Source: Hymenoscyphus infarciens (Eukaryota > Ascomycota > Leotiomycetes > Helotiales > Helotiaceae). Taken from it: a stretch of 35,632 nucleotides of DNA. This document shows, piece after piece, positions 20,740 through 31,852 of the stretch. Numbering within the stretch: position 1 is the first letter of the stretch; each line of letters begins with the position of its first letter. The notes below the pieces were generated by a model that worked only from the letters and a program-made list of their open reading frames with translations, was not told the origin of the DNA and made no database searches. The position numbers and the translations under genes are program-made. The stretch is from contig LLCB01000447.1 of assembly GCA_001414345.1 (NCBI GenBank), forward strand, positions 1 through 35,632, read 5' to 3'.

Positions 20740-23150
20740 CTGCCATCGGTAATAAACTTCTTCCTCTGAGCTTCGAGATTGGAGAAAAGTGTTCTTGGTT
20801 GCAGTTTAGTAAGGAGAACTTAGATTGAGATTAATACCAATCTCTATTGATTCTCGCACTTGACGGGATTTGCTATGATGCCTTTTTTCCCCTGGTACAT
20901 TTGCAGCTCCAACTAATTCAATAGAACTTCTATTGCTGATTTGATGAGCTCTAAATAATAGCCTGTTGGTGGCTCAAAATTCAGCGGGTTTACTCCAGTT
21001 TCTCAAGTGCTTTCTCTAAGTCCCTCCACTTCCCTCCACATCCAAAAATACGATGGGAAAAAGGTGAAGACTCGGGACATACAAGTTAAATAATAATTCA
21101 AAAATAGAAAGGAAGCGGTTCACGGGCTACTCTTGATTGGGACTTGGGCTTGATACGAGTACTCAAATATATTAAGGTATTGCCGAATAATCCACGTGAA
21201 ATCAAACGAGTTATTACTGGTACGAACAGCTACAGAAGCCATCAAGAACTAACTTGCAAAGTAAAGCGTAAGAAGTTAATTAGGGTTTCCCAAGTAACCT
21301 TGAAATTGCCGATATTATTTCGAGAGTTTATCTAATACATGATATTATTAAAACTCAACTAAATCTAAACCTCATTTCCACAAGATGTAAATCCAATGCT
21401 CACTTTTCCGAAGCTTCGTTGAGGATTTCAACGTATATGAATAACCTTAAGAATAAAAGAAAGTATATCAATTTCTTCATATATTGATAGCATTCAATCT
21501 TTTCGAGAGGATCTTATTAATTTTAATTTCAGAAAAGAAACTAGAAGAGCTGCAATTCTAAAAACACATTTTCTTTCCAAACATCCACTAGAGCGTAAGT
21601 TCCCAAAAGCACAATTCCTCTTCTAGGCATCAATATCAAACCCCGCGAACCTCGCAAAAACTGAAACATACGACTGAAATCCCAAGCCTGAGAGAACATG
21701 TATATGGAAACATAAAAACAGCATTCATCACTCCTCAAACCCCCTCTAAATCCTCCTCGTTTCTTCCCACCCCCTCATCATCGTCACCAAAAAAAAGAAA
21801 CCTGCTGCCTTAAACTCTCCCCCTCATCCTTCTCGCCAAATCCAACAACCAACACCCGGCCAAGCCCCTCTCACAGATCGAACCAATCATCTCCTCCCTA
21901 AAATTATAACCAACCAACAACCACACCACATCTTAAAATTCCAACCACTCACAGCCTTCCCACCAAGCCACAATCTAAAAATCTGAGATCCCGACAGGGA
22001 AAGATTCCAGAACATCATGCATGGAAAAAGTTAGTGCTTACGGACATGCCCGCTAATCCCGTTGGCATCCCAGATCCAGACACACCCCGAGATTTTTCAC
22101 CACGAGACTATCTCGATCGAGTCGATGGATATTAAGAAATTTTATACGGAGGAGACCTCGCACTCGTAGAGAGAGAGAAGAGAAAGTTATTACTGCGCCC
22201 TTTAAAATCTTGAATCTCACGTCCAACATCTGGAATTGCGATCGTTTGCTCGTTAAATCCTCCCCAGGCTGCCGCACGAAATGTCGCGATGCGATGACAA
22301 ACAGACCTGCTCGTACATCGCAAAACAGAACTTAATATCACACACTCGAATCCCTCAAGATAATTAATATCAGGATCTCATATCGGAAAACCCAAAACTA
22401 ACAACCATCGGAACAATCTCACCGTTGTTACCTATTCCTCAAACATCAAGCGCCAAATCCAAAACAAACGACAACAGTGACTCACTCACTCACTCACTCC
22501 ATACCCGACCGAGGCCCCCTTCTCACATCCCCTTTCTCACCATCCCAGACCCCCCTTACCCTGTCAACCAATTCGATAATTAGGGCAAGTGCCTCATCTC
22601 GTCTCATTTCCCCCTTCAGCAACCAACGTAACAAAAACGCGCGCGCCAACTCGTATAACAAACACCAAACACCCCCCAAAACCAACGAGCTGAAAAAAAG
22701 AGACACTTCCTTATTCAGCACCGCCAAAAAACCAAGAAACCAAACACGGTCGCGATCTCGTTCTCGGTCCACATCCATCTCACCACCCCAAAACCAAAAA
22801 AAAAAGTAAGAAACAGCCCTAGGAAAAACTCTTTCGACCATCTCTCAACAAAAACAAAAAGAAAAAGAAAAGTATAAAAAAAAAAAAGTACAAACCCTCG
22901 TACCAGTGGCAGTGGCAACATCACCCAACATCATCCCAAACAGCTCCGAGATCGTAAAAGCTTCGTATGGTATAGTAAAAAACACCATAAGCATATGACT
23001 GACTCCCACTCAACCCGTCCACCTCAAAACCCTCTCGCCCCTAGCCTAGCCTAGCCCCCGAGTGCCCGCCCAAGCTCGATACTAAGCTAAAAATAACTAA
23101 CGAATAGCAAAAGCATGACCACCTAGGCAGAGCAAGAAAAGAAAAGAAAA
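20740..23150. other. Long gene-free interval right of the MYND gene
   Basis: No frame shows family resemblance or codon-like quality. From about 21750 to 23110 the plus strand is markedly rich in C and A and poor in G, with A-runs (22796-22805 and 22877-22888), (TCAC)n at 22479-22499 and CCTAG repeats at about 23040-23058. It may hold UTRs or promoter DNA, or a non-coding transcript, but nothing specific is visible. Confidence 0.45.
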
Positions 23151-23362
23151 AGGCGTGACTAACTTAAATTTTTCAACCTCGTCACCTGATAAAAGTTTAC
23201 CCCACTTAACACGTTATCTACCTACTATCTACTATCCTCCTCTTCTCTCTCTTAGTCGAAGTGCCTAATGAATATACGAAGTAGGTATAAGAGAAGTAAG
23301 AACTAGAAAGAGAAAGAGAGTAGATAGTAGATAGTATAGTAGATAGTATAGTAGATAGTAGA
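23151..23362. repeat. AT-rich lead-in with TAGATAG tandem repeat and imperfect inverted repeat
   Basis: TAGTAGATAGTATAGTAGATAG is repeated from about 23316 to the edge of the LTR element at 23363. A pyrimidine counterpart (CTACTATCTACTATCC..TCTCTCTC) at about 23219-23250 makes an imperfect inverted repeat with it. RIP-like base use starts here. Confidence 0.55.
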
Positions 23363-23675
23363 TATAATAGTATACTATTCTAGATAGCTAGAAGTACCTA
23401 CTATATATAAGGTTTCAGTAGTTATTATCTTATATTATCTATTTTAGAAAGGTTATATAGGTTCAGGCTTTTATATTAGCTAACGTATAACGTTAATTAG
23501 TTTTAGACTCTTTTATATTATCTGAACCTCTTATATATAGTAGCCTACTTCTAGAGTTAGAGAGAGATAGTTTTTCCTTTTCTTCTATATTAGAGCCTAG
23601 TATTTATATATGTTATTCTACTAAATATACTTCTATATACCTCTTCTATAGTTATATATATTTTATATTATTATA
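23363..23675 (+). repeat. Left LTR (313 bp)
   Basis: The same length as 26239-26551 and about the same sequence except C/T and G/A differences (for example ATTTCGTGCTATTATA there is ATTTTATATTATTATA here). It is the more heavily RIPped of the pair. Confidence 0.8.
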
Positions 23676-24814
23676 TAAAAAGGAAAAACTCTTCTTCGCT
23701 AGTAATAGTCTTAATAATATCTCTTTTCGAGCTTATTATTACTCTTTATTTAGAAGTCGATTCAGCCTTGATTTAGAATATTATAGCGGTATCTTTAAAT
23801 AGCTAGGTAATTAGAGACTATCTAGATAGCTAGTAATACTAGAGTTTAGTATCTATATAAATAGCTAGTAAAAATCGTATTATAGATACGTTAAGAAAAG
23901 CGGGATATACTAAGTGTTCTTAAGGCTTCTAATAACTCTAGATTCGGTAATATAGTTATTATAAAGGCTTCTAAATCTAATCTTACTCTCTCTCTCTCTT
24001 TTTTAACTTTATATCGAACTAGTTCTACTATAAGATGTTAAGTAATAACCCTTTCTAGAGACACCTCTCTTTTCGAAAAACTCTTTAAACTCTTTCTAAT
24101 CTATAACTATATACTAAAATAATAAAGGCTTAGCTCTTTAAAGAGATAACCTTCTTAAATATAGACTAAATATAGATAATATATAGACGAGATAGTAGTA
24201 TAAGAATAAAGAATAAACGATTAGTTAGACGAGATAGATATAATTATAAGCGAACTATAAAGTTAATAAACTTAAAGATCCTACCTCTAAACTCTTACTA
24301 ATCCGACTCTTATTCGACTCTTCTTTGCTTTTAAAGCCTGAATTTAGACCTCTTTTATATAAGAGATACTACTATCTCTAATATGTCGAAATACACTTTC
24401 TATTAGAACTAAAGAAGTAAGCTCTTAGCTAAGTTATTACTATTAATCTTAATCGAATATTATCTAACTCTAAACTTTTCCTTTAAAAATATCTCTACTA
24501 GTGAATATTTAAAAGACTATAGTTATAGACTAAGTCCTAGCCGCTAGTATAAAGGTTAAAAGAGATAGAAGTAGAATTAGAAGAAGATTATACTAAAGAA
24601 ACGTTTGCTTTTTAAGTATAGCTATACTCGGAGAGAATAGGAATAGTTCTTTTATATATAGAATAAGATTATACCTTAGCTCTAAAACCTATCTACTACT
24701 TTTAAGAGACGCTGGAATTATAACTTTATTAAAATAGTAAACGATCTTTTAGCTATAGATAAGAAGAGACACTAAAGCTAAATATTTAGAAACGACGAAA
24801 TTATTTAATATTAG

Positions 24815-25174
24815 TATAATAGCACGAAATATATACTATAGGAGAAGAGGTATATAGGAGTGCGTTCGAGACTAAATAACGTATATAAATACTAGGCTCT
24901 AATATAGAAGAAAAGGCTAAACTAGCTTTTTCTAACTCTAGGAGAGTAGGCTACTATATATAAGAGGTTTCAGACGATATAAAAGAGATACGAAACCGAA
25001 CAACGATATACGTCGGCTAATATAAAAGCCCGAACTCTACGAAGTACGTTCGAAAGTCCGAATAGACGTACGTAACCTTTCTAAATTAGATAATATAAAA
25101 CAACAACTACCGAAACCTTGTATATACGATATATACTATGTAATCTCGGCTATATAGAATAGTATACTATTATA
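24815..25174 (-). mobile_element. Solo LTR of the same family, reversed and nested (360 bp)
   Basis: On the minus strand it runs TATAATAGTATACTATTCTA to TTTCGTGCTATTATA, homologous to the 313 bp LTRs but about 47 bp longer because of small insertions, so it is a diverged subfamily member. It is flanked by the perfect duplication ATTAG (24810-24814 and 25175-25179). It retains more CpA and TpG than its surroundings, suggesting later arrival or less RIP. Confidence 0.82.
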
Positions 25175-25330
25175 ATTAGTATTTTAGTTTAGAATACCTC
25201 TCTATCTAGCTCTAAGCTCTCTATAATATAATAGCGACTCTTTCTTTAAAATCGGAAGATAATTATAAATAAGCTCTTAAGTACTTTAAAGAGAATAAGA
25301 TAATATAATAACTTTAGTATTAAGTTTATT

Positions 25331-25680
25331 TAACTAGCTAAACCCCTTCTTCTATTATCTTAAACTTTGAATAGTATTTTTAACTTCAGTAATAACTTCG
25401 CTTTTAACTAGCTGAAACTCCTCTTTTTATTATCTCTAGATACTTAGATAATAGTTTTAACTTTAATAACTTCGATATTAACTTCGCCTTTAACTAGCTG
25501 AAACCCTATCTCTTTTTATTATCTTAAATATTAGATAGTATTTTCAAATTCAGTAATAACTCTTTTAACTAGCTGAAACCACCTCTTATATTATCTCTAA
25601 ATACTCGGATAACAAATTTTCAACTTTGATAATATTTAGTAATAAACTCTTTTAACTAGCTGAAACCCTACTAACTCTAA
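25331..25680. repeat. Tandem repeat with alternating 74/86 bp spacing
   Basis: TAACTAGCTGAAAC recurs at 25331, 25405, 25491, 25566 and 25653. Steps of 74, 86, 75 and 87 bp indicate a dimeric unit of about 161 bp. Between anchors come CTCTTTTTATTATCT and TTCAGTAATAACT phrases. Confidence 0.7.
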
Positions 25681-25834
25681 TTAGAGTCTTACTTTCTTTT
25701 CACTTCTAGCTAGACTAGAAGTCCTTTTTATTCAAATTCGAATTAGATACGAATTAGTATACTCTCGAAGTAAGCTCTTAACTAAGTTATTACTATTATC
25801 TATAACGTTATCTCTCGATATTTACCTCCGACTC

Positions 25835-25905
25835 TACTTTAAACTTTTTCTACTTTAAACTTTTTCTACTTTAAACTTTTTCTAATTTTACTTTAAACTT
25901 TTTCC
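25835..25905. repeat. 16 bp tandem repeat TACTTTAAACTTTTTC
   Basis: Three exact copies (25835, 25851 and 25867) and a fourth spaced by a short insertion. It lies in the interior of the non-coding LTR element. Confidence 0.8.
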
Positions 25906-26227
25906 GATCTACTAGATAGATTAGACTATACTCTTTTAGCAAATACTTGCTTTAATATAGAAGAATTAGAACGAAGTCTCTTTTAAAAGTATCTACGAAT
26001 TAGTTTAGTTACGATTTAGACCTAAAATCGATATCTCGACATCTCGTCTTACTTATAATAAAGTTTAATAACTTTGAACCGGGTTAGCTACGATTTAGAC
26101 CCTAACCTTCTTATTTATAATAAAGTTAATAAATATAATAAATACTTCGACCTTAAGAATAATCTTATAGTATTCTGATTTAGTCTTAAACGATAAGAGA
26201 TAGAAGACTTAGAATAAGTCTTTTTTA

Positions 26228-26238
26228 AGAGAGAGGGA
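26228..26238 (+). other. Polypurine tract of the 3.19 kb LTR element
   Basis: AAGAGAGAGGGA ends immediately before the right LTR (26239), fixing the element's orientation as plus. Confidence 0.55.
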
Positions 26239-26551
26239 TATAATAGTATACTATTCTAGATAGCTAGGAGTACCTGCTATATATAAGGTTTTAGTAGTTA
26301 TTATCTTATATTATCTGTTTTAGAAAGGTTACGTAGGTTCAGGCTTTTATATTAGCCGACGTATAACGTCGGTCGGTTTTAGACTCTTTTATACTATCTA
26401 AACCTCTTATATATAGTAGCCTACTTCTAGAGTTAGAGAGAGATAGTTTTTTCTTTTCTTCTATATTAGAGCCTAGTATTTATATACGTTATTCTATCAA
26501 ACGTACTCTTATATACCTCTTCTATAGTTATATATATTTCGTGCTATTATA
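26239..26551 (+). repeat. Right LTR (313 bp)
   Basis: Pairs with 23363-23675 and keeps more C and G (for example CCGACGTATAACGTCGGTCGG against CTAACGTATAACGTTAATTAG in the left copy, given in part). It is bordered on the right by GTAGG. Confidence 0.8.
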
Positions 26552-26790
26552 GTAGGTAGTAGCTTAGAAGAAAGAAAGAATCTAAACCCTAGAACTCGGG
26601 AGAAGCTAGGTAGACTTACTACTCTTTTACTATAGAGAGCGTGAAAGATTTTAACTCGATTAATATCTATCTATCTCGACAGTCTTTTTAGCTCGCTAAT
26701 ATAGAGAGAGAGATAAGTAAAAAATAATAAGTAAGCAAAAAATAATAAATAAGCAAAAAATAATAGGTAAGTAAAAAACAAGAATACAAT
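26552..26790. repeat. RIP-spread flank with AAGCAAAAAATAAT tandem repeat
   Basis: Still AT-rich and CpA-poor up to about 26700, then a 17 bp-type tandem (AATAAGTAAGCAAAAAAT and variants) at about 26713-26778, after which normal composition returns. Confidence 0.6.
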
Positions 26791-28662
26791 CCACTACAAG
26801 GCTCCTTCCTTCTTCTCAAAACTCCCTCTCAATTTTCGTAAGTCCAGGTACCTATCTCTCCGTACATTTCACATCACGGGGTTCCAATCCGGGATACTTA
26901 TTAAGGTACGCTTATTGTGATCGATCATCCCAAATCGCTTCGTCAGACGTCAAAAAAAATATTTTTTTAAAAAAAAGGGATTCCCTATGCTACAGCTGCC
27001 TAGAAGGCTATCCCGGTCGCTACCTAGGAAAGGGAATTGAATTATCGCGCGGGTCTGGGTCTAGGTCTTGATGATGTATGTTTGACTTGTCTCGCCTCGC
27101 CTCGTTGGATTGACTCATCTAAAGCAAAGGTGGAGGCACTCAACCACAACCACAACCACAACCACAACCACCACCACCCGACAAGAAAAACTCCCCGAGG
27201 ATAAGGATACTTGGAAAGTGGACTTGGTTGGTGACGAGGAAGCTAGAGGAGCTCCATTCAGCCTTATGATGTTCTTTCTTCTTATTTCTTCTATCTACTA
27301 GTATACTGACTTGTACTGGACCGGAGAGTGGAAATGAAAAGGAGAGTTGGTTAGTTGGTTAGTTAGTCATACTTGTCGTTTGGTGGGGTGGTGGTGTAAA
27401 TCTGGAGAGTGAGAGAGAGGGGGGGAGGAGCAAAAGAGTTTGACAAGGCATACGAGGCACAGTTTTTTTTTCTTCGTGATACGATGCGGATGCGGCCACC
27501 CCCTCGTACAAAATTGGCTGATGTAAACAATTCCAACCCTTATTGCTGCTGCTCTCCTTGGAAAAAGGGGGCTTTTGCACTTCTCAAAATATAATTTAAG
27601 GATGCGAGGCAACGGTTCGGATGAATAAAATGCCAACCCCTTTGCGAGACTAACATTCAGGGAGGCTGCAGGCAGGAAGACGCTTTTGATAACTCTCCAA
27701 TCATTACCCCCTTCGATTGGACCCCCACCAGCCCCCAATTTCTCTCGGTGGGTGTAACGCCATGACGATGATGGAGTGATTCAGGAAGGAATAACAATAC
27801 CGTGGTCTTAGATCTCCTGTTTTTGTCAGTGGAAGGATTTTATTTCGAGATTTCCTTGGATTGCTGAGCAAGAAGGCTGGCTGTCTCCGATGTCCATTTC
27901 TTTCACAGCCTATGGAAAAAGGGGCGAAGGCTGATTCCTAAAGTGGTGTGCTTGAAACGAAAGGTGATACGCGGATGGAATTGAACCTTGACAGAGTATG
28001 AGTAACTCTGAGCATCTTGGTAGGTAGATCTCAGTCTGATGGTGGTACTGGAGGGTAGAATACAGAACGGTATTCCGGACTCGATGGGCGCGACGCCGAC
28101 GTGGCGATAGAACTCGGCGGGTGCAGTGTCTGCATAACTCGGTTTTTGGTAAAGATAGACAATAATACCACCACCACCACCACCACCACGGAAGATTTGA
28201 CGTTATCCAAGCGCTGGGAAAGTATTGCTTCGCATTTAGCTTATTTCGAGTTTGAAAAGATGCAACGCATGTCCATCGAGGCGATGCTATTCATAAATTT
28301 GCAGAGTGCAGTGCTTGGTGGATGCCTGCAGCAGGCTGTACTGTACGCATGGAACACTGTCTGATCTGAGCACGGCAATGAGTCTTCTCTTGTCTTGCAG
28401 CAAATGTGGGAGGGAGGGAACGTGACCTGAGCCCCGCGGGAGTAGGGGAAACCGAGGTGGAAGTGTGAGAGGTGAAAATAGAATTCGCGTCGACTTCTCC
28501 ACCTCCATCGTCTGAAGAGGGGGGAGATCATTGAAGGCATGATGAAGGGAGAGGCTGCTGCTTCGGGCGAGGCTGTGCGGCGTAGGTTTGTGGTCCGTAT
28601 CGTCCTTTGGAAGGGTGACACCATGTGTTTACTCACCTAATACCCAAGTACTCCGTACCGTA
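26791..28662. other. Gene-free interval between two AT-rich elements
   Basis: Normal composition and no convincing gene on either strand. It contains an (AACCAC)n repeat at 27141-27178, (CCA)n at 28168-28189 and A/T runs near 26950-26975. Short frames here are mostly by-products of these repeats. Confidence 0.45.
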
Positions 28663-28664
28663 TA

Positions 28665-29555
28665 GGGATGTTACCTTTACGAAAAGCCAAGGTGTAATAC
28701 GAATAAAGCATAAAGTAAGGCCAAATAAGCTATATGCTTTATTATATTACCAAGAGTTTTATTAGCTAATAGGAAGCCTCCATTTCCTATCACGTGCTAG
28801 CGCTTACTTCGCTTACTCGAAAATTTTCTACTTTAGAACTTCTTTCCTAAAATAATATTTTTCTATAATACTATAAGTAGCTTAAAGCACTCCTATAATA
28901 TTAAACCGAAGAGCCTATAACCTTAGTCTTAAAGTAAAAGCCTAATTTATTAAGATAAAGAATGTTAAAGGTGTCGATAAAGTAATAAAGCGAAATATTA
29001 GTTATACGAGCGGTGAAACTGATTAGAATAAAGTAGTATAGAAGAGAGGATATATTACTAAATAGAGACGACGACGACTACGACGACGACGACGACTACG
29101 ACGACGACGACGAAGACGAAGATAATAAGAGCGATAACGATTCTAAGAATAGCTTTAATTATTCTATATAATTATTCTAGATAATTATATTATAAATTAT
29201 TACTTTTATACTAAAAGGCCACATTTTAGTACTATATTTATACACTTTTATACCTAAAATTTATTCTATAATAATAACGACCACGACTACGACGACGACG
29301 ACGACGACAACGACGACGAAGACGAAGATAATAAGAGCGATGACGATTCTAAGAATAACTTTAATTATTCTATATAATTATTCTAGATAATTATATTATA
29401 AATCATTACTTTTATACTAAAAGGCTACATTTCAGTACTATATTTATATACTTTTATACCTAAAATTTATCCTATAATAACACTAACAGCCATATTACGC
29501 TTTACGCCAAATGAGCGTTTCGTATTGCTTTACGAAACGTAAGAATAAGCATCCC
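28665..29555. mobile_element. TIR element with TA target sites, 891 bp, RIPped (MITE-like)
   Basis: The ends are GGGATG at 28665 and its complement CATCCC at 29550-29555, each beside TA (28663-28664 and 29556-29557). Similarity continues imperfectly inward (GGGATGTTACCTTTACG against GGGATGCTTATTCTTACG). TA duplication is the rule for Tc1/mariner/pogo elements. Composition inside is AT-rich and CpA-poor, and outside is normal on both sides. No transposase was recognised. The TIR is short, so the class is tentative. Confidence 0.55.
29067..29487 (+). repeat. 206 bp tandem duplication with GAC-triplet tracts
   Basis: Two copies offset by exactly 206 bp (GATAATAAGAGCGA at 29121 and 29327; AAAGGC[CT]ACATTT[TC]AG at 29215 and 29421). 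Each starts with (GAC)n/(GACGAC TAC) and would read as poly-Asp followed by EDEDNKS in one frame, possibly the acidic tail of a lost ORF. CpG in the GAC tract survives because RIP hits CpA. Confidence 0.8.
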
Positions 29556-31469
29556 TAGTACTACCGTAGACGAAGAAAGTGGAGGGGGGTATGTGGGTTG
29601 TTTGTACGTGTGGGTATCGAGGAGAGCTGCTGTTGCTGCAAAGGTGCGTTTTCCCCTTACTACAATGCCTTCGATAGGCTGGCTGCAGTACAGTACAGAG
29701 CTTCTTCGAGTCCTTCCACTAGAACTCTATCTGTTGATTTGTTTACCGACCTTCTGGCCTACTTGGCTTGGGCATTTGCTTGTCGGACAAAGACTCTGTT
29801 TTCCTCAATGTAGATAGGATAGGCCAGACTTGCAAACTGACCTACGATACCTGCCTGATGGCAAATCAAGATGCCATGGGTGGCGGAGGTTTGATGGCGC
29901 TGAGGTTAAGAAGAGGTGTCTCTTTCTGCCTTTGTCTGCAGGTGAGCTGAGGGTGTGGCAATAGGCTGGGAGATGTGGGAATGGGAAGGGGCGTGGATGG
30001 AATGATCAATGGGGTGAGTTTGCAACCAGTGTGCACCAGTGTGCACCAGTGTGACACATGTCTAGCTTGCTTGCGGCGTTCGGGGAGATATCTAGTATGG
30101 AGCCGACTGAGTATATCCTCATCTCCAAACGAGTCCAGTGGTGCTCCTACCAAGGTCATGGATGCTGGTGTGACAAAAGGTGGCTCAAAGACTAGGTAGG
30201 TAAGTTTACGAAGTACGTGTGGACCAGTCAGCTCACACCTGCCCCAAGTTCCACCCAAGTTCCAACGCGCCACGCCACGCCACTAACCTAACTGCGAGGG
30301 AGAGGGAAAGAGTCACCGTCGCTAGTTGGACCCCCTTGTAATGCTAATTGGACCCCCTTGTAATGCTAAGTGGCCCCGCTCCACTCCGGCTCCACACCTC
30401 ACCAGCCCACCAGCCAGCGCCAGCCTTCAGGTTCACTTTGAGTCTGCAGGTGCCGTGTGCTCCCGTAGGCCGGATCTTGCCCCCCCCCCAAATCTCACTC
30501 TGGTGGCTCTGGTGGCTCTGGTGCGGCTTCTGAACAAAAGCTCGCCATGCCCGCAATCTACTGCTACTCTTTCTGATTTCTACTCAACACCACAATGTAC
30601 GATCCCAACGCCTAACAAAGCGGCTCTTTGAAGTCTGCCATCGCCTAATACAATCAATCACATACAATACAACCCATCATACTACCATCTCCCAACTCCA
30701 CTTCGCTAAACCCCTTCTTTTCTCGCATTCCTCCCATTTTCTCCTCTCCTCTCCCCTCCCCTCCGCCTTCACCGATTCCAGTCCAGGTTCCTGCGACTGC
30801 GACAAAGCGAACACCTCTACGACTTCGCCCCCAGTGACTCCAAGCAAAGCTCCATCAGTCACGCTCCACGCTCCACGCTCCACGCTCCACCACCCACCAC
30901 CCACCACCTACACCTACTTTCTACCTAAAAGTACGAACAAGTCACACCCCTCTACGACTACTTCGGTTTGCCACCTTTACTCGTCAAACATTCCCGCTGC
31001 GCGCGCGCTTGTTTATTTCTTCCTTTTGTCCCTTTGATACCCAGGTGGATAGTACAGAAGCGACGTACAGTGTAGGCAGCCTATTCCTCGGCGCCTAAGA
31101 CCCTAGACCCTAGACCCTCCCCCAACATTCACCCTCCGCGATAACGGCTTAGTGCACTCGCCACCTTCTTCAACTCAACTCTCACACCCCAAGAACAGTC
31201 ACTCGGGTCCTCTGAGTCGAACTTGTTCCCAACGCCTCTCTACCCGTTCAAAAAAGAACACCAACACCTTTGTGCAAGCAAACAACTCCACTCAATCCTT
31301 TTCCCTCTCTTGTTTATTACCTCTTTTCCCTCGGCTGCAACTTTCAGCGACGTCCTTTTTACTTTCCGATCTACTAATAATTCACCTCCCTCCTCCCTCC
31401 ACCACCTCACCTTCATCCGACCTCCGACCTCCTACCTACTACCTCCAACCTCCTCCCCCTCCTACCTGG

Positions 31470-31490
31470 ATGGTGACTAGTCCCCTCTAG
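31470..31490 (+). promoter_or_regulatory. Candidate upstream ORF 1 (6 codons) in the cyclin leader
   Basis: ATGGTGACTAGTCCCCTCTAG, reading MVTSPL and stop. It would matter only if transcription starts upstream of 31470, which the sequence does not show. Confidence 0.25.
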
Positions 31491-31540
31491 CCCACCATTT
31501 ATCTCAACAGTTACCACTTTCATCGACGAAAATACTCGCC

Positions 31541-31639
31541 ATGATCCTCGCACTCTCCGAATTCTCCCCAGTCGCCAGTCTTGCATCGTCCACCGGTTAT
31601 ATCGTCCGCTCAGAGATCTTCGAGATCCCTTTGCTCTAG
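31541..31639 (+). promoter_or_regulatory. Candidate upstream ORF 2 (32 codons) in the cyclin leader
   Basis: ATG at 31541 in the context CGCCATGAT, stop TAG at 31637-31639, encoding a 32-residue peptide beginning MILALSEFSP. It ends 213 bases before the cyclin ATG, a distance that would allow reinitiation. Whether it is in the mRNA is unknown. Confidence 0.3.
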
Positions 31640-31852
31640 CCTGTCCCCCCCCCCCACCCGACTCCCTCGATTATTTCGCCTGCAATCGCCATCGCAGTTG
31701 CATACGCAAGTATCTAGTCAGAAGGTTCCACGACAGTTTATAACGATATATCGGTTGGCTTTGCACAGACGGCGACTGGAGTTTACTTACACCAGACGAA
31801 CTTCACCACGAACCCTCCATAAACCACCCTACATAACCCGAATTTTCCAAAG

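Larger units (their letters stand above)
23363..26551 (+). mobile_element. Non-coding LTR retrotransposon, 3.19 kb, RIPped
   Basis: Two 313 bp direct repeats (23363-23675 and 26239-26551) have ends TATAATAG and TTATTATA/CTATTATA, explained by RIP of TGTAATAG..CTATTACA. Flanks are GTAGA (23358-23362) and GTAGG (26552-26556), a 5 bp duplication with one G-to-A change. A purine tract precedes the right LTR. The interior (about 2.2 kb without the nested LTR) has no recognisable gag or pol even allowing for RIP stops, and contains tandem repeats, so it resembles a large non-autonomous derivative. No primer-binding site was recognised after the left LTR. A related solo LTR lies inside in reverse. 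Confidence 0.78.
29558..31852. other. Gene-free upstream region and leader of the cyclin gene
   Basis: No convincing gene. Short direct repeats: ACCAGTGTGC three times (30025-30054), a 22 bp unit TTGGACCCCCTTGTAATGCTAA twice (30326-30369), TGGTGGCTC (about 30500-30523) and ACGCTCC four times (30861-30890). From about 30600 the plus strand is C/T-rich, typical of promoter and 5' UTR DNA of fungal regulatory genes. A poly-C run lies at about 31647-31656. Short upstream ORFs are listed separately. Confidence 0.5.

Noticed and set aside
22494..22841. 115-codon minus-strand frame in the C/A-rich segment.
   Set aside because: Composition is driven by strand skew (Phe/Trp/Arg/Asp runs), with no family match and no intron or start support.
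23363..26551. The +/-/+ arrangement first looked like a foldback or inverted-repeat transposon.
   Set aside because: The separate target duplications show an LTR element plus a later nested solo LTR.
26868..26900. GGGGTTCCAATCCGGGA resembles the T-arm of a tRNA gene.
   Set aside because: No D-arm, anticodon arm or acceptor stem can be placed in the preceding 70 bases.
28241..28636. 131-codon minus-strand frame in the 26.8-28.7 kb interval.
   Set aside because: No domain, and basic/Ser/Pro-rich sequence as expected by chance in GC-normal DNA.
29695..29760. LPLELYLLI-like phrase that recalls an F-box or 2EXR start.
   Set aside because: No downstream domain residues follow and the frame closes quickly; a chance match is likelier.
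29866..30273. 135-codon minus-strand frame beside direct repeats.
   Set aside because: It includes the ACCAGTGTGC repeats in translation, is Pro/Leu/Ser low-complexity, and has no recognisable domain.
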